Of a stretch of 64,000 nucleotides of DNA, positions 1 to 13,357 are shown one piece after another. Made by a program: the position numbers and the translations under genes. Below the pieces are notes generated by a model that saw nothing but the letters and a program-made list of their open reading frames with translations, did no database searches and was not told where the DNA came from. The stretch's first letter is position 1. Every line of letters begins with the position of its first letter. Where the stretch lies: the NCBI GenBank assembly GCA_017562135.1, contig QEYB01000652.1, positions 62,001 to 126,000 on the forward strand. The letters are read 5' to 3'. This stretch comes from Dipylidium caninum (lineage: Eukaryota; Platyhelminthes; Cestoda; Cyclophyllidea; Dipylidiidae).

Positions 1-2924
1 AAGGCTCGAAATACTCGAGACAAACACGAAATTCAATAATAAAGTAGAGTCAAGTTGTGTGTGCGTGTACTCTTCGCTGAAAAACCTACTTTATGCTTAA
101 TTTGGAAGCTACAAAACTGGCCGGATTTTCGCTGGGTAGCTCATACATCCTAAAATTAGTAGTGGGACAGGAATGCCACGTCATTGGAAATTTGGAGACA
201 AAGCGACTACGCTTTAGCAAGACTGGAGGGATGGAAAAAGCCGCAAACACTGGGGCGTCGCGTGGCCATTGATGAGTCATGACCGTCTTTCGCCTCTCCA
301 GCCACTTCACCTTAGCAGGAAAAGGGTAAACAAGAGATTTACCTAAGTACACTCAGGACATCGGGGAATATGCGTAAACCAGGTAGCGAGTCGGGGTAAT
401 GGCGAGGCTGATCTAAACCCATTACAAAAAGCGCATGGAATTATACAGATTGAAATGATTTCAACAAGTGTAACTTTGTAGGAGGACGAGGCGAGTGCTT
501 TTGTAAAAATTACAACGTGGAAAGTGAATTTTTTGGTTCAAGTAATGAGGCAGTACGTGAATTGCTGACGCAGTGAAGGGAAAACGCTACTCAATACATC
601 AAAGGCTCAGATTTAAAGCCAAGACAGGCATGGGAACGGTTTCGGGAAAACTTCGAGACCCATAGCAAAATAGGATACGATCGTTAACAAAATGCGGAAT
701 AAGGAAGAAAATTTGTGGAAAATAATTTGAGAACGCCTCTGTTACCCCAATTATGCAAATTTAACAAAAGCACTACTTGTGAACAATAAGTAAGTTATTA
801 AACTATTAAGGAAAGGGGTAATCGGGACAATACATCAGGATGGTAAGCCATGACAAAAAATTGGACATAAAATAACGTTGATCAAGAACAAAGTCAATAA
901 GGTGGTATGTTTGACTTTTCACAAGGATGGCGACAATGTAAAACCTAATGCCCATTAGAACCTGAAACACATCAAGGAAAAATTTGGCAACAGACTAAAA
1001 ATATCATAAGTGAAGGCTAAAGCCAAAAATGGTCTCTGCACTGGTAGATAAAAATCCACCAATGCTGACAATCAACCAGCGGCTCCACAATTAAAGGCGA
1101 TCTTAATACATTTATGCTCACAGTACTGCATTCTTACATGCCGACTCCCGACCCAACACTAGAAAAGCAGATTTATAATCACAAAGCAAGAGTGAAGAGT
1201 AATAAAAAACAAGAATAAAAGTGAGAAGCGCAGAAGAACAGCCTGATAGAGAGGAACCTCGTGGCAAAGTAAAATTCAAATACATATGATATCCTTACGT
1301 TGAAAAACGGCGTCGTAAAGGTAAGTAGACGACCCAATGAGAAAAGAAATAGTGATGTGGCTACGGGGGTTTGGAAAACCAGATTAATGGACAGGGGAAA
1401 AAACGTTACAATTTTTGCTTCCGATAGTAAATCCGGGTGTCAACATGACGAATAAATATATGGTAAAGAAATGTTTCAAAGATGGTCTCACAGTGTCAAA
1501 TGCAGGAATTTAAAGAGTTTGATCAGTGGGTCCCAAAATACCCCGAAAGAGCGAGGTTACTAAGGGACTTCAGAGAACTCTCATTTTTGAGACTGCTTTC
1601 ATAGATGTGGCGTGAACAGTATATGTAGCTGGTGATTAGATATGGAAGGGCAAAACATCTCGGTGGAAAACACACAGGGAATCCGAAAAGGTGCTGGTTG
1701 AATGTGATGGCTCAAATATAATGCATACTCAACGACCACGCAAGGACATACCGAGATAAAAGCCAGCTTTAAAGAAAGCGCGCTAAATACAAACACCAAT
1801 CGGAAGACTTACCCACTTTTACCCTGTTTATATCCCTTTTTGCATAGTGAACATTACGAAAACAGGTAAAACGTGTTCAGATAATGCGTCGCACAGCTCC
1901 TTGGGTTAAATGACTTGTTGAATAGTCCTCCAAATGGCGATTGAATGTGTGCGTATATGTAAATTGACCCTTAGACGGCGAAGTTTGAAAGCGTAAAATA
2001 AAATTAGTTTACATAAGACATCTGGTGAACGTTGGCACTATATTCAGTGGGCCATATTTGTTTCAAGGCAGTACAGAAAAGAATCTGTCTTAACCGCGCT
2101 TGCGGCGTTGCAGCAGCAAACTACCGGTCAAATCATGTAAAATCCTGGAGAGAAGCTATCATCTATTAAGATACTAAAAATTAATTACATAATGTGCCAC
2201 TATCCCGACATCAGTCCCATTACTGTTATTCGGCGTCGCTCATTTGAAAATTGTTATCATAATATTAGATTCTTTTTATCACGGGTGCAGGAACAATTAG
2301 GATTCAATCAGAGTTAACTTAGGGTTACCACATAATGTATAAGTTAAGTGTGTCATAAATTCTGTACCGTGATTATCTGCTTTCCATATACGTTGCATTT
2401 GGGTCTTATTGCGCTGATATACTCTTATTTACTTCCGTGGTTGTCACGCACGAATTCTTAGTTAAGTTTGTCATGGTTTCGACAATAATGCCAGAATGCG
2501 GTAAGTATATGTTTTGTATGCACCGAAATTTGAATCAAATACTTTATTGTCGCGCTATATATTTTGATCTGCATATATGAATTAATAATAAACAATTTTA
2601 CCGCGTCACGTCGGATCTGTCTCACATATTCCTCAAATAGTCTTGCATACTTGCAAAGAGTCACAAATCAAAGATTTTTTGCCTTATATATTTAGGAAAA
2701 GTGCATTATGGAACCGGGTTGAAGCTTGAGCAATTTAATACGATAGCTTATTTCGTGTCACTGAGATGCATAGCAGCAATATATTAAGCATTCCACATTT
2801 GTAAGTGAAAACAAGTCATTTTTACCTATCGCCTAAGTTACTGCATATAAATTGTTGATGATCCTGCCTAACCCCCCAAACTAGCCCAAACACGCCAACC
2901 GGAGATCACACAATTTTGATTCCG
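1..2924. other. AT-rich intergenic stretch, no gene seen
   Basis: This stretch upstream of the KCTD gene is AT-rich and carries only short open frames below about 90 codons on either strand. None of them resembles a known family, and none is flanked by a convincing pair of splice sites. It probably holds the KCTD promoter and 5' untranslated region, but I cannot point to a TATA box or a start site with confidence. No RNA gene was recognised. Confidence 0.5.
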
Positions 2925-5900
2925 ATGTCAGTTGAGTGCCTTGGCAGCAGGGATTGGCTAGGCAATTATGTCAAACTCAACGTTGGTGGATCTCTGTTCT
3001 ATACTACAATCTCGACGCTCACGAGAGAAGATAGTATGCTTAAGGCCTTATTCAGTGGACGCATGGATGTTAAAACCGATGATGACGGTAAAACTCGATA
3101 ATACGACTAGCTTTTAAGTATTTTACATGAGTAGTAAATCCTTATTTACGGATTTATGATTGCGGTTATAAATGCAATCTGGTTGCTGCTTGGTCTCGAC
3201 GCATTTATCTTTGGTGCTGAGACCTTTCCCATTAATGCACAATTATGTGCTAACATCCTTTGCCGAAAAATTCTCCAGCTCATTAAAATCCGCCATCTTA
3301 TGCTGAATTTTAGTTGTCTAGTAATATTATGAATTATTGGCAATTGGCCGCAATTTTTGTGTTAAGCTTCACACGACGATTATTGATCCTCATTTTCGTT
3401 TTATTGCGGAGTCGGCATTACTAACAGTATTGACAGATGGACCTGGGTTAGGAGGTAGTACTGTGTACGTTTTGAGTTATTGCACGTCATGCTATTCCGT
3501 CTTATTTGTATTACTCATCCTGATCGTACACTACTAGATTAAATGAAATTTATATCCTCGGATTGTGTTAGACGTCAATTGGACTTAACTGTAGTATGTT
3601 GTCTCTTACACCGTATTTCTTACCATCGTTTACTGACTTGTGTATAGCTCTCATTTCGATGACTTGTCAGTCGCTGTTATTCTTACTAAAGATTGTGGCA
3701 GAAAGAACAATACTTTACTCCTTATTTTTGTGTATCTCTCAAGTGGTCATTGAACGTTTTGACATGATACCGTATTTTATACATCATGGTTTTTTGAAAC
3801 CGTTAGATTTTATTGGAATTTTTATCAATTTTTTTATATCTAATCTCTTTCAATTGAATATGGTTTCAACCCTTTGTTATGAGCCACTTAATTTCGGTAT
3901 TCCACTGTCATGCCTCATGTAAAATTCTGTTTAGCTGAGGCGTCGTAGCCATTCTCAGTGTCGGTGTTTTCACAAAGTGGATATAATGTTCCATATTGTC
4001 TTATTATTTCATCTGGCACGAGCTTTCACTCACGGTAGACAGACAAGGCCTGGCTCTTGTGTTAAAATTTGTAATTTTTGCCAGTTTTTTAAAGTATTAA
4101 CCATCTTTTGCTCAATGTTTTTAAAGGTTTTGTTTTGCGGTCTTGTTTTTTTAAAACGGTGAAATTCCAACACATGACTTGTAAGATACTTTCTTTATGT
4201 TCTTTGACTTGTCGATGAGAATTTTCGTTTTATGTCTTAGTATGTATGAAATCAATTAACAGCTACCGTTGGCATGTCAAGACGTCAAATGTGCATTATT
4301 TTAACATAATGCCTCATTGTTCCTCTCATTCCGCTAATCCTCTGAATTTATGTTAACGATTAGTGAATAATAGGCTCCACAGTATTCAGTGGAATAAATC
4401 TTTCGTCAGCCAATTTCTGTGTGAACAATGAGCTGTTTCGAATAATGGTCATCATTTTGCATGCACTATCAATGAATTTATTTCGCTTCTTAGGTTTATA
4501 GTCGATTTATTATTCTTTGCCGCTCTCTTGCGCCTTCGCAGCGTCTCACCATAGATAAAAATGTATGCATCTTACCCAAATCTATTATTTATTTCAACCG
4601 AATGCACTACCATCTTGACCTCCTTGTATGCGGCGCTTGCTTCGATATTAGACGTTATTCCATTCTTGAGGCGGCACTCTCTGTCAAGGTTAATACTTTT
4701 CTCAGGTCTCCTTTTTCGTTGCCTACGGCTATCTGCCACCAGGAGACAAATTATTTCTCTGATGTAGTTGAACAACCCATTTTTTGAAGGTGGCTAAGTG
4801 TTTTCAGCAAGTAGTCTTTTCCCATAAGTGTGTTGCCCCTAAAGACGCATAGTGTAAACGCTGAATTTATCCGTACTAACATTCCATTTTAGGCTGGGTT
4901 TTACTAGACCGCAGTGGCAAACATTTCCACTTGATTCTAAACTACCTCCGCGACGGCTCTGTTCCACTTCCTGACAGTCGGCAAGACCTTGAAGAACTCC
5001 TAATTGAGACGCGTTTCTACTGTCTTGAGGGTCTCTGTCGAGTGTGCGAGGAGAAGTTGGAGAAGCTTCTAGCGGAGATGCAGGAAAAACCTAATGCAGC
5101 GAGCATTTATATCGTAAAGTATCCCAAAGTGACTAAAGCTATATTCGCCTCAACTAAAAAGGTATCTTCCCCCTTTTCTACTGCATATTACTTTTTCCCT
5201 TCCTGACCTTCTAATTCCTCTCGGACGGTCATCTCCCCGTAGGAGTCCTAAAGACTCCCCTCGCCTTGACAGCCTCTTAATTATTTTCTCCTTTTGTCTA
5301 AATTCAGTCAAATCATTTAGCTGGAAAGATAGAAGGTTGTCTGAGGTCTCGTCTGACCGCTAAGACTCATTTTCAATGATAAATTTTGATGAATCCGTCA
5401 CGTACACACTCGATCGGTTTGTCCGGCTTGAATAATGTCTCGTGTATGAATGACCCAGCATAAGGAATCGTTTTTTGTTGTTGTGAGGACAAGGGAAGGA
5501 CATTGCTCCGTGACACCCACCAGATCGCTTATTTACCGGTTTAGCTGTTTTGCTAAACTTTGTTGTCCACCAACTGCCATCCGCAAAGTGGCGTCGGACA
5601 GAAGGACTTGTATGCTTAAGTGTAGGCCTGTAGGGGTAGACACTATCTTATTTTTTAAATTTAACATCTTGTCATGATCATGAGCACTTTTCTGATTTTT
5701 TTGTTCCTTACATTCATTAAAATCGATTCGTAATTCATCACTCGCAAATTAATCTTTCAGGTCGGCCTTTTAATTTGCGTTGCCTATGTTCTCTGCCCTA
5801 AAATTGTCTTGTGCGCAATTTCCGACATTAGGCTAAATTTTTTCTGATTGCAAAACTACTGCCAGTTCCACTTTGTGCTTGCATTCTCAGTAGACTCCAT

Positions 5901-8470
5901 GAAAAGTCACTTGCGGTGTATGCATTTTGATGGATTAGTTTGCCTTAGAATGTCTGAATCTGTAACCTTTTTCTACACGGTTTTTCTCCTCCATTGCTTT
6001 GTAGCCTATCGTCAAGTTAACCATGAATAGGTACAACAACGTATTCTCCTATACCAAGTAAGTTAATCTCCCTGTAATCCTCACTTTGGCTACTCCAGCA
6101 ACAGTACTTTTCCCCATCTCCCTCTACCCTTTCCACCTTCCCTTCTGGGCTTTTAGTAGGCCTTAACTATCGCTACCGCCTTATTAGTACCGGCTTGCAC
6201 AATTCGAGGACATTTGTCACATTAGGTTGCATCGGAAAGAGGCCTTAACTCTTGGAGGCCTCCTTTTTGATTTACCCGCGTTGGTCGGCTTCGTCCTGCA
6301 CCTGGGGAATCTCAGACACACCCTGTGGTAGTGGCGTTTAGGAGGACTAATGCTGTGCCTCGTCTGAGGTGAGCACCACCTCACCCCCAAATGGAGCCAC
6401 GCACTTGGTGAGGAGTGACAGCAATAAGGCGACGATTAAACCATCACTCAGTAGACTTCCATACTGCCTACTCGCAGGCTTTTTGGATGAAGAGGGTTGA
6501 AAGCAGCGAGGGATTCAGTTGAATGTCTCCTGTAATTCTTAAATCGGCTTAAATAGGCCCGAATGACAGTTAGAGCTTGTCCTTTTTCTCTTCAGTAATT
6601 CACACGACAACCTATTACGGAATATTGAATGCCTGGAGAAGTACGCCCTCATGTTTGCTGATCGGGTGGTCTTCATCAAGGATGTGAGAGACAAGTGCGA
6701 ACAGAATGAGATTTGTGAATGGGGCTTCTATTGGCGGTGTCACAAATTGAAGAGCATTGATTGCATCGCCATCCACTATTCGTCCGAGAAACGCCTAATT
6801 AAGGTGATAACTTCTTTTTGGCATCTTTCTTTCATTACTTCTCTCCTGACCGCAGGGTCGGAAGGGAGGGGGAAGGAGGGTTGGTCAGCTTAGTGACATT
6901 TTGCCTGTGTCAACCTCGATTGGACGGGGTGTTGGTCACTAGTTCATAGGAGAACATAACATTTAAGCGGAGGCGGTGATCCACTGTTAAGAATGCAGCA
7001 GTGTCTCACTTTGACGCCTATTAAAGAGGTGTATCATTACCCTGTGGTTTCACTTAACTCGCTCTGGGCCATTGCCTGCTTTAATGGCCTCTGTTGTTCT
7101 TGACCAGTGAATTTATGTGACATCCACCGGTGGGATGACAGTTGTTTTGCACACCAGATCACCTACTGACACTTCAAAAGCCTTAGTTGAAAGATACTTA
7201 ATTGCCTCGCCAGAATAAATTCTTAAAGGCCTTAGGTGTCAGCAGTATGACAATACTGTCTTTGGTTTGGAGGAAAATCGGAAACTCGGACGCTTTTAAA
7301 GCTTGTCATTCCCGACACCTACACCCGGGCGATAGGAACTGACAAATGAACTAGCCACCTGCCTGCCTGCCTTCCTGTCATTGTTAACATTCTGTTTCGA
7401 CTATTACTGTGGATGCTGGCATCCCAGAGACAAGTCTACTGACTCTCGTTTTCTACCGTCTACTTTGCTTCGTTCACTCACGCTCAATTTGTAATTCACT
7501 TTTCTACCTGCATAGTGAAGGTGCGACGCGCCTTTGCCATTTCATCCACTTCGTTATAATTTCATCGTACTAGGTGCACAGTCATGACTGTTGATGAATG
7601 GATACTGCGCTACAAGACTCGAATTCATCGGTGTTTTAACAAAAATATGTGACCTATACTCACCCGATCTGTTAAGGGAATAGAAAAAAAAAACTAGAGA
7701 TTTCGCGACACTTGAGCGAGGTATTTGCTTAGGTGGGGGGTGTTGACGATGCCCCATCTTTTAATTTGTTGATTGAAGGTAAACTATGTTTGACTAACCG
7801 AACTTTCCGACTTCATTATCTTGCAGACGCGTGGTAAAAATAGCGGGTATGGCGGTATGAACAGGTCTGATTGCGTTCCATTGACTGCCAAAACACAAGC
7901 TCCCAAATGGATCTGGTTATTTATAAACTGTCTTTTTTTCCCTTCATCGAATAGGTTGAATTCCCCGAGTCGAAAATCCACGAAGAGATGCTCTTTCTCC
8001 TCTCCATCTCCGATCGTGATCTCTCCGATGCTGAAATCCTCGACACCGCCATGTGCCGTGGTAGCGCCGCTGGCCTCGGTCTCACCGCCACTGCTCCTCA
8101 ACCCTCCACCTCTCTCACAGATCCCGTTGACGAATCTGTCACTCACGAACCCGAAACTGCCTCTTCTTCTTCTGTCGCCTCCTCCGCTGCCGCTCCCACC
8201 TCTGCCTCTGCCCCCTTCCGTGGCATGAGAGGGGAGGATGATTTGATGATTCCGCGTTCCGTAGCGGGGCTCTTTCCTCGTCCATCTCTGCCTTCCTCGT
8301 CCGCTATACCGTCGTCGTCATCGTCAACGGGCACAACAGTAGCTTCGTCGTCAGTATTAACAACAGTGACACCATTACCTGTTACCACTACAGCCACCGC
8401 GGTTGCTTCCCATTCGCGTGGCGTTGTGGGAGCTTTTACGGGTTCGCATCGTGGTGTGAAACGGCCTTGA
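2925..8470 (+). CDS. KCTD10: BTB/POZ CUL3 adaptor of the KCTD10/KCTD13/TNFAIP1 (BACURD) family, 5 exons
   Basis: Exons are 2925-3087, 4893-5161, 6005-6057, 6596-6803 and 7955-8470; all junctions are GT-AG and keep phase, giving 402 residues. Residues about 14-118 form the T1/BTB fold, opening with YVKLNVGG and including LFSGRMDV and ILNYLRDG. The short third exon carries PIVKL and FSYT, and the fourth has VVFIKDV, all at the places expected from vertebrate KCTD10. Exon 5 starts [11 protein letters not shown] and then departs from the family: about 150 residues rich in Ser, Thr, Ala and Pro, ending GVKRP, which recalls the IKRPDD tail of vertebrate proteins. Known members bring RhoA and other substrates to cullin-3 ubiquitin ligase in the cytosol; that role is inferred by homology. 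The ATG at 2925 is chosen because the BTB follows directly, but a non-coding or short 5' exon cannot be excluded. Vertebrates have three paralogues; this gene could be the single ancestral type. Confidence 0.93.
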
Positions 8471-9418
8471 AAGTGGACTTGGTAGATACTTATCTTTCTC
8501 CCCTGTTTTTCTTCACTTTTGGTCCAATGCTTCTACGCGATCTCCTAATCTTGCGACACGGTGATGCAGCCGAGATATGCTAAGGAGGCCTCATTTTACT
8601 TATCGCGTCATTGAAGCTTATTTATCTGCGTTATTTTCACTTTGTTGACATTATTACAAAGTCATTTACTTAAATGCTGTGCCTTCTGCATACGGAGGAA
8701 AAGGCTAACCTATGGTTGTTGGCACTAACTACAGTTGTTCGGGTCTGTAGGTATCGTCTTCCGTTCGCGGTGATTCTGGGAGCATAAAAAGTGAGCTGAA
8801 GAAGCGTAATATTTTAATCCCGATAGAAGAATAACGTGGGTAGGATTGGGGGGGTGCGGGAGAAATGGTTTGTATTACAAGTTATTCCAGTGAAATAAGT
8901 CATCCAGGAACAGCGAAGGGTGCCTTGTATTTGAGGAATTTAAGTAGAGGACTATTCCTTCGATCACGACATTTCCTTGGTATAGGACTAAGCGAATGCA
9001 CTATGAGTTGTTTCCGCATGTGCTTAAAATTAGGTAAGAATTTGTGGAGTTAACGTTCCGACGTGATTCGGTCGTTGTTAACGTCTAGGCATCTATGTGT
9101 TAGACCATCAATCTCGTCCCAATCAGGTGTGGGCTTTTGTACACGTATTAACGACAGTACATACATATCTTTGACAACATGCCAAAGGTATTAAAAACTA
9201 GGAATGTTGGCGCTTTCTGCCTTTTACAAAAGATACAATTGTTACACGCACGTAATTGACTAATTTGTTTCAATTAACCGTAAAGGCGGACCATCCTATT
9301 TGAGTAACGAAAAGCTGCATCGGTGAATGGACGCTTCCCCACCGCGCTTTAATGCAACGAAGACCGTAACCGGAATAGTTTTTTCACTCCTCAATAGCTT
9401 AGGAATTTACTTTTGCAG
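8471..9418 (+). other. Spacer between KCTD and DEPDC1-like genes; probable unseen 5' exon
   Basis: This region should contain the KCTD 3' untranslated region and the first exon or exons of the DEPDC1-like gene, because the DEP domain entered at 9419 lacks its first helix. I looked for that helix in all plus frames and could not pick a convincing exon. Weak candidates are a three-codon start at 9179-9187 ending in a GT donor and a short open block at about 9287-9321. No canonical AATAAA was found downstream of the KCTD stop. Confidence 0.3.
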
Positions 9419-10452
9419 TGGCAGAGTGAGGTGGCTGGCCCATTTCCCCTTCCAGATGCACGTGTATGGTTAAGACGTTACTTCGCGGCAAATTGCTGCG
9501 ATGCATCTAAAGTTGATGCATTTCTCTCATTCCTACAGTCACGCAACTACATCAAAATTGTCTGCTACGAGAACTGTAGTTTGCCGCTGTACTAGTAGGC
9601 TTCATTGTCACTACTCAACTTTAGTCCCGACGATGAATTTTTGCAGCGTTTTCCTCATCGACACATAAAAGGTGTGTTGACGGCATACCCTTTATATTTT
9701 AGACTCTAGTATAGATCGTGAATCTGACGTTCTATCTTTAAAATCGAGGGAGAGAATTGACTATCGTTCGCTATCGTTGAGACTGCTGAAAAGGTTAGAT
9801 TTGTGTAATTTCCCCTCATGAAACTGGTAAAGATTGTTCTCTTATTTGCCAGACCAGATGAGGGACAAATTTCACCCTTCACTTCATTACAAAAACTCAC
9901 CTACGATTAAAGAATTTTTGGACTTCCCTCCTATCGAATCGTGCAAATTTTGCTCAAATTGGCTTTCAGAAGTCGGCGAAAATCTGTATCGCAATAGACA
10001 AGATTCAGAAACCAAAATAAATTCTTCTGTTATTGCGCACCTAGATTTTTTGCTTAAATGTGAGTTTTCGCTTGTATTTTGTCTAACACGGCCAATCATT
10101 TTATCTTCGTCTCGTCGAAATAAAGAGGTTTATTGCTTGTTCTTCGTTGAGGTCCTAAGAGTGAGGCTATTACAGGAAGAAACAAAGCCTGCGTATTGAA
10201 CGAACTCGTTAAAACGAGTGTGAGGTTGTTAGTCGTTTCCGACATCTTCGTTTCGCCTCCTCCGCTCTCTTGCTACCTTTTCAGGTTCCTTTTACGTAGG
10301 TATATTGTTTTGATTTCCCTCGCACTTTGGGAACACTGTCATCTTGTTACGTCTCTAATATCTTTCATATTCCTTTATCTGGGTTCTGAGTTTTAACATG
10401 TAAGATCTTGTTTTAGAATAGTACCTTTATCTCGCGTTTGGGATCCCTCAAG

Positions 10453-10484
<32 letters not shown>

Positions 10485-12392
10485 CTTTGATAACGGATTT
10501 TTTAAATGCATATTTCAGTCCCCATGCGCTATTTTTAATGATCTGTCAGATGACGGCGTTAAATTCCTGAAAATTATGCTTTCACACCAACTATTGACAA
10601 AATAATGACTTGAAAGATCCTCTCTTTGTCCTCAATTAAATGATCCCAAACGATGTCCGTTGTCTATCTTTTGGGATTTATATTTCCTCCTGGTTTTTAC
10701 ATGAATATCACGGGATTCTTCAAGTCAAAGCCACAATCCTTTTAGGCGGAGCCAGGATAAGATGCATATCATTGCATAACTGCTTCAAATAAATGATTTC
10801 CAGTTAGGGATCGTTAACTAACCCTGACTAAAGTTGCTTATTATCAGTGGCGAATTTTGGTACTTTTCACAGAATTTCGTGAGGATCCGAAGATAAAAAC
10901 GCGGATCCCCAACCCACCTACTGCGGGGTCCACAAACCGAATTGGTGTTCAGTGAGTTAACTTTTCGCTATCAGTTCTCTTTAAACTTTTTTATTATCAT
11001 CCGATTTAAGATCATAGCTTGGCCTCTTTTCTCCAAGAACCGTAGAATCGCAAGAAATACCTCGTCGTTCACAATCAGTGTCGCCTAGAGTTTGGAGGTA
11101 GGCTTTAACAATTCTGTCTCTAAAAATGCAATTCCACTTTCTCATCCTTCACCTATTTCTTAGGCGATCCTTGACGTTTGCTGATAAACTCCTGAATTCG
11201 TCATTCTCTCGATCCTCCATACTTCCCAGTAAATTGCGCAAGACCTATTCAGCAAATTTTAGCCCTACCCAAAGTGTGGAACGGGTGTTGCGTCTAGCCA
11301 CAACTCTTTTGCCTCCCAATACTTGTTTAATTATAACTTACTTAACTGCAGTGTTTAGAGGCTTCCGGAAAAATTTGGCTCGAGAAACACTTATGTCGGA
11401 TTCATTCCCTCTTTCCGATGTTAATCTCGTAAGTTTACTTCCTTAATGATTTGTAACATACTTGTTCCCTCCCCTTCCAGGTAGCAAGTATCCTGGCACC
11501 TATTCTTTTCCCTTCTTCAAACCAAGATGATCCCGTTCGTCATAATAGTATTGAAAGTGATGGATGGAAGGAGTCTCTCTTGGGTACTCTCTTCTCTTAT
11601 GATGGTGACCAATGTATCAAACCCTCGGAACTCCTTCATGAGGCAGTCGATCTAACTACTATCTCCTCAACTCAAGTATTTTTAACATATACTTGCTCGG
11701 TTTTGCTAACTCAATCTAATTACTGCGAATTCACTTTTATTAGCCGCGAACTTTGTTGGTAAACGCTCCTACTTCAACATCAGCAACTCCCCTCCAATCA
11801 GCTTTCTCTAGACTAAATATTATCCCAGTATGTCACAGTGCGAGAAGTTTTTCCGCCAGTGCCTGTGTTCAAAATAAAGTTGAGACACCTGGTACTTCTC
11901 CAATATCGCTTCACTCTTCCCTATCCACTAGTCTGCGATGCGCGAATCTTCCGGTACGATATTACTTTTTAGAAGAGTTATGTGTTTAGAGGCATTCTAC
12001 GTCCTGTCAAAACTTAGAAAACTTGAGTAAAGCCTGCGAATTAATGAAACTCTTGAATGAGATTCTCCAGGACCGGTCTATGAATCCTAAGATGAAATTA
12101 GGTCTTCTCAAGCAGGTACTAAGTCTTGAATTCTGCTTATAATGGCATTTGTGTGCGACGTCTAGTGTTTTTTTATTCTTTTATGCAGTTTCAGGCCTTT
12201 CACGGCGATGTCTTCTGGATGCGATTTGGTGATGTAAACACGGCGGAAAAGTATTTCGAACGTCTCAATAACCGAATTGAGAAAATTTCAAATGACAAAA
12301 AGAAAGAATGCTCAGTTCCGTCTGTAACAACTTATAGTAGTTCGTCCCTCTGGAAGAAATGGCGCTCTAATTTTCACGCTTCTCCAAAATAG
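9419..12392 (+). CDS. DEPDC1: DEPDC1-like protein (DEP domain plus RhoGAP-like region), 5' incomplete
   Basis: Supported exons are 9419-9575, 9853-10059, 10873-10951, 11164-11428, 11481-11675, 11744-11953, 11990-12115 and 12189-12392. The first carries a DEP-like piece (PDARVWLRRYF, then FLQSRNYIKI). The exon at 11164 has LTFADKLLN followed by LRLATTLLPPNT, matching the RhoGAP-like core of vertebrate DEPDC1 (LTFEYYELF, LCCLLLPPPN). The exons at 11990 and 12189 match its C-terminal module: LLNEILQDRSMNPKMKLGLL and FQAFHGDVFW correspond to LLENIIKNRS and FQKEYPLIYQ. Vertebrate DEPDC1 is a mitotic and transcription-associated protein, and its GAP fold lacks the catalytic arginine finger. Junctions keep phase from 10873 to the stop. 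Joining 10059 directly to 10873 would create a TAA, so at least one exon lies in between or that donor is wrong. The ATG exon is missing. The N-terminal DEP match is weaker than the C-terminal match. Confidence 0.65.
10454..10482. repeat. (TA)n microsatellite in DEPDC1-like intron
   Basis: An uninterrupted run of alternating T and A, about 29 nt long, lies inside the intronic gap of the DEPDC1-like gene. It is simple sequence and probably length-polymorphic. No function is implied. Confidence 0.9.
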
Positions 12393-13357
12393 GTGGTCAG
12401 CAGTTCTTTATTTCTTAACTATTCCACTTTATCCTTAGTGTAAATTATCGGTTTGCGCTTGATCGTCTATGGATTTATACTTTGTATACATTTAAATAGA
12501 TACTTTTTGTTCTTGTTCGTTTCTGCCTTTATAGTAAGTTCTTTTGTGGGGAAATAATTTACATTCATAAACTTTACGATCTGCCGTATGCATGGAGGCT
12601 TTAGCAAAAATAATATTGTTTCCAAGGCATCGCATTATTACTCGGGAGGATGTGGTCGGGGTAGGTTGGAAATGATATACTTTTCTAAAGCATCCTTGTT
12701 ATTTCAAGAATAATCGTTTGTACGTGATGGGATGCTCGAGCATGCTTTTTACCCGTGCTCTTTTGCTCGGGACTTCTCGGCTCGTATGTTACAGAGTATT
12801 CGTAGCATTTAGGGGGACTGTTCATTCGTGAACGAAGAATGGGCAGATCAAATTCAAAAGGAGAATTACTAGTAGGATGGTGAGGCCGGTTCATTCCATC
12901 GGCTGGGCGAATGGTGCCTGAGGTTAAGTACGTATTTTCGTTAGGGGGGTTTCATATTCGTCATTCGCGCTTTACGACCTGTGCAATTCAAGGTGTCGTA
13001 GGAAGAGGCAAACTTGGTGGTAAATTTTACCGCGAGAGTGGGAGTTTTTATAGGAGTGCGATCACGTATTAAAGTGTAATAATTTGCTCTCGATTAAGAT
13101 TTATGTTAATTTGTAAATTACTTGAGAATCCAGTAGAGTTTCTCAGACATCCTCCTTGAAATTATACTATTTTTGCACCAGTACACTTATAATTAAGCCA
13201 TTTTAAACAATTTGTATACGCATTTTTGGTGATTTTATGCTTAAATTGGTATAAAGGCATTTGCCTGTTTATTTAATGATGATAGTTTTGTGAGCACTAT
13301 TCAATCTTCAATTGGCTGGTTCCCGCGCCTCGTGCTTTTCTCTTTGTAGCGCGTACC
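12393..13357. other. Spacer between DEPDC1-like gene and AHCY
   Basis: No coding exon was recognised. The stretch should contain the 3' untranslated region of the upstream gene and the promoter or 5' untranslated region of AHCY. Reading frames here are short on both strands. I could not identify a poly(A) signal or a core promoter motif with confidence. Confidence 0.4.
13332..13350 (+). promoter_or_regulatory. Splice-acceptor-like tract just upstream of the AHCY ATG
   Basis: A pyrimidine-rich tract ending in TTTGTAG stops 7 nt before the AHCY start codon at 13358. It has the form of a 3' splice site with no upstream coding exon. Either a 5' untranslated exon lies further left, or this is a trans-splicing acceptor for a spliced leader, a mechanism known in flatworms. 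The sequence alone cannot separate the two. Confidence 0.45.

Noticed and set aside
7784..8397. Open frames antisense to the KCTD last exon (minus 7784-8146 and 8143-8397)
   Set aside because: They mirror Ser- and Pro-rich codons of the real exon; low complexity on one strand leaves the opposite strand stop-free.
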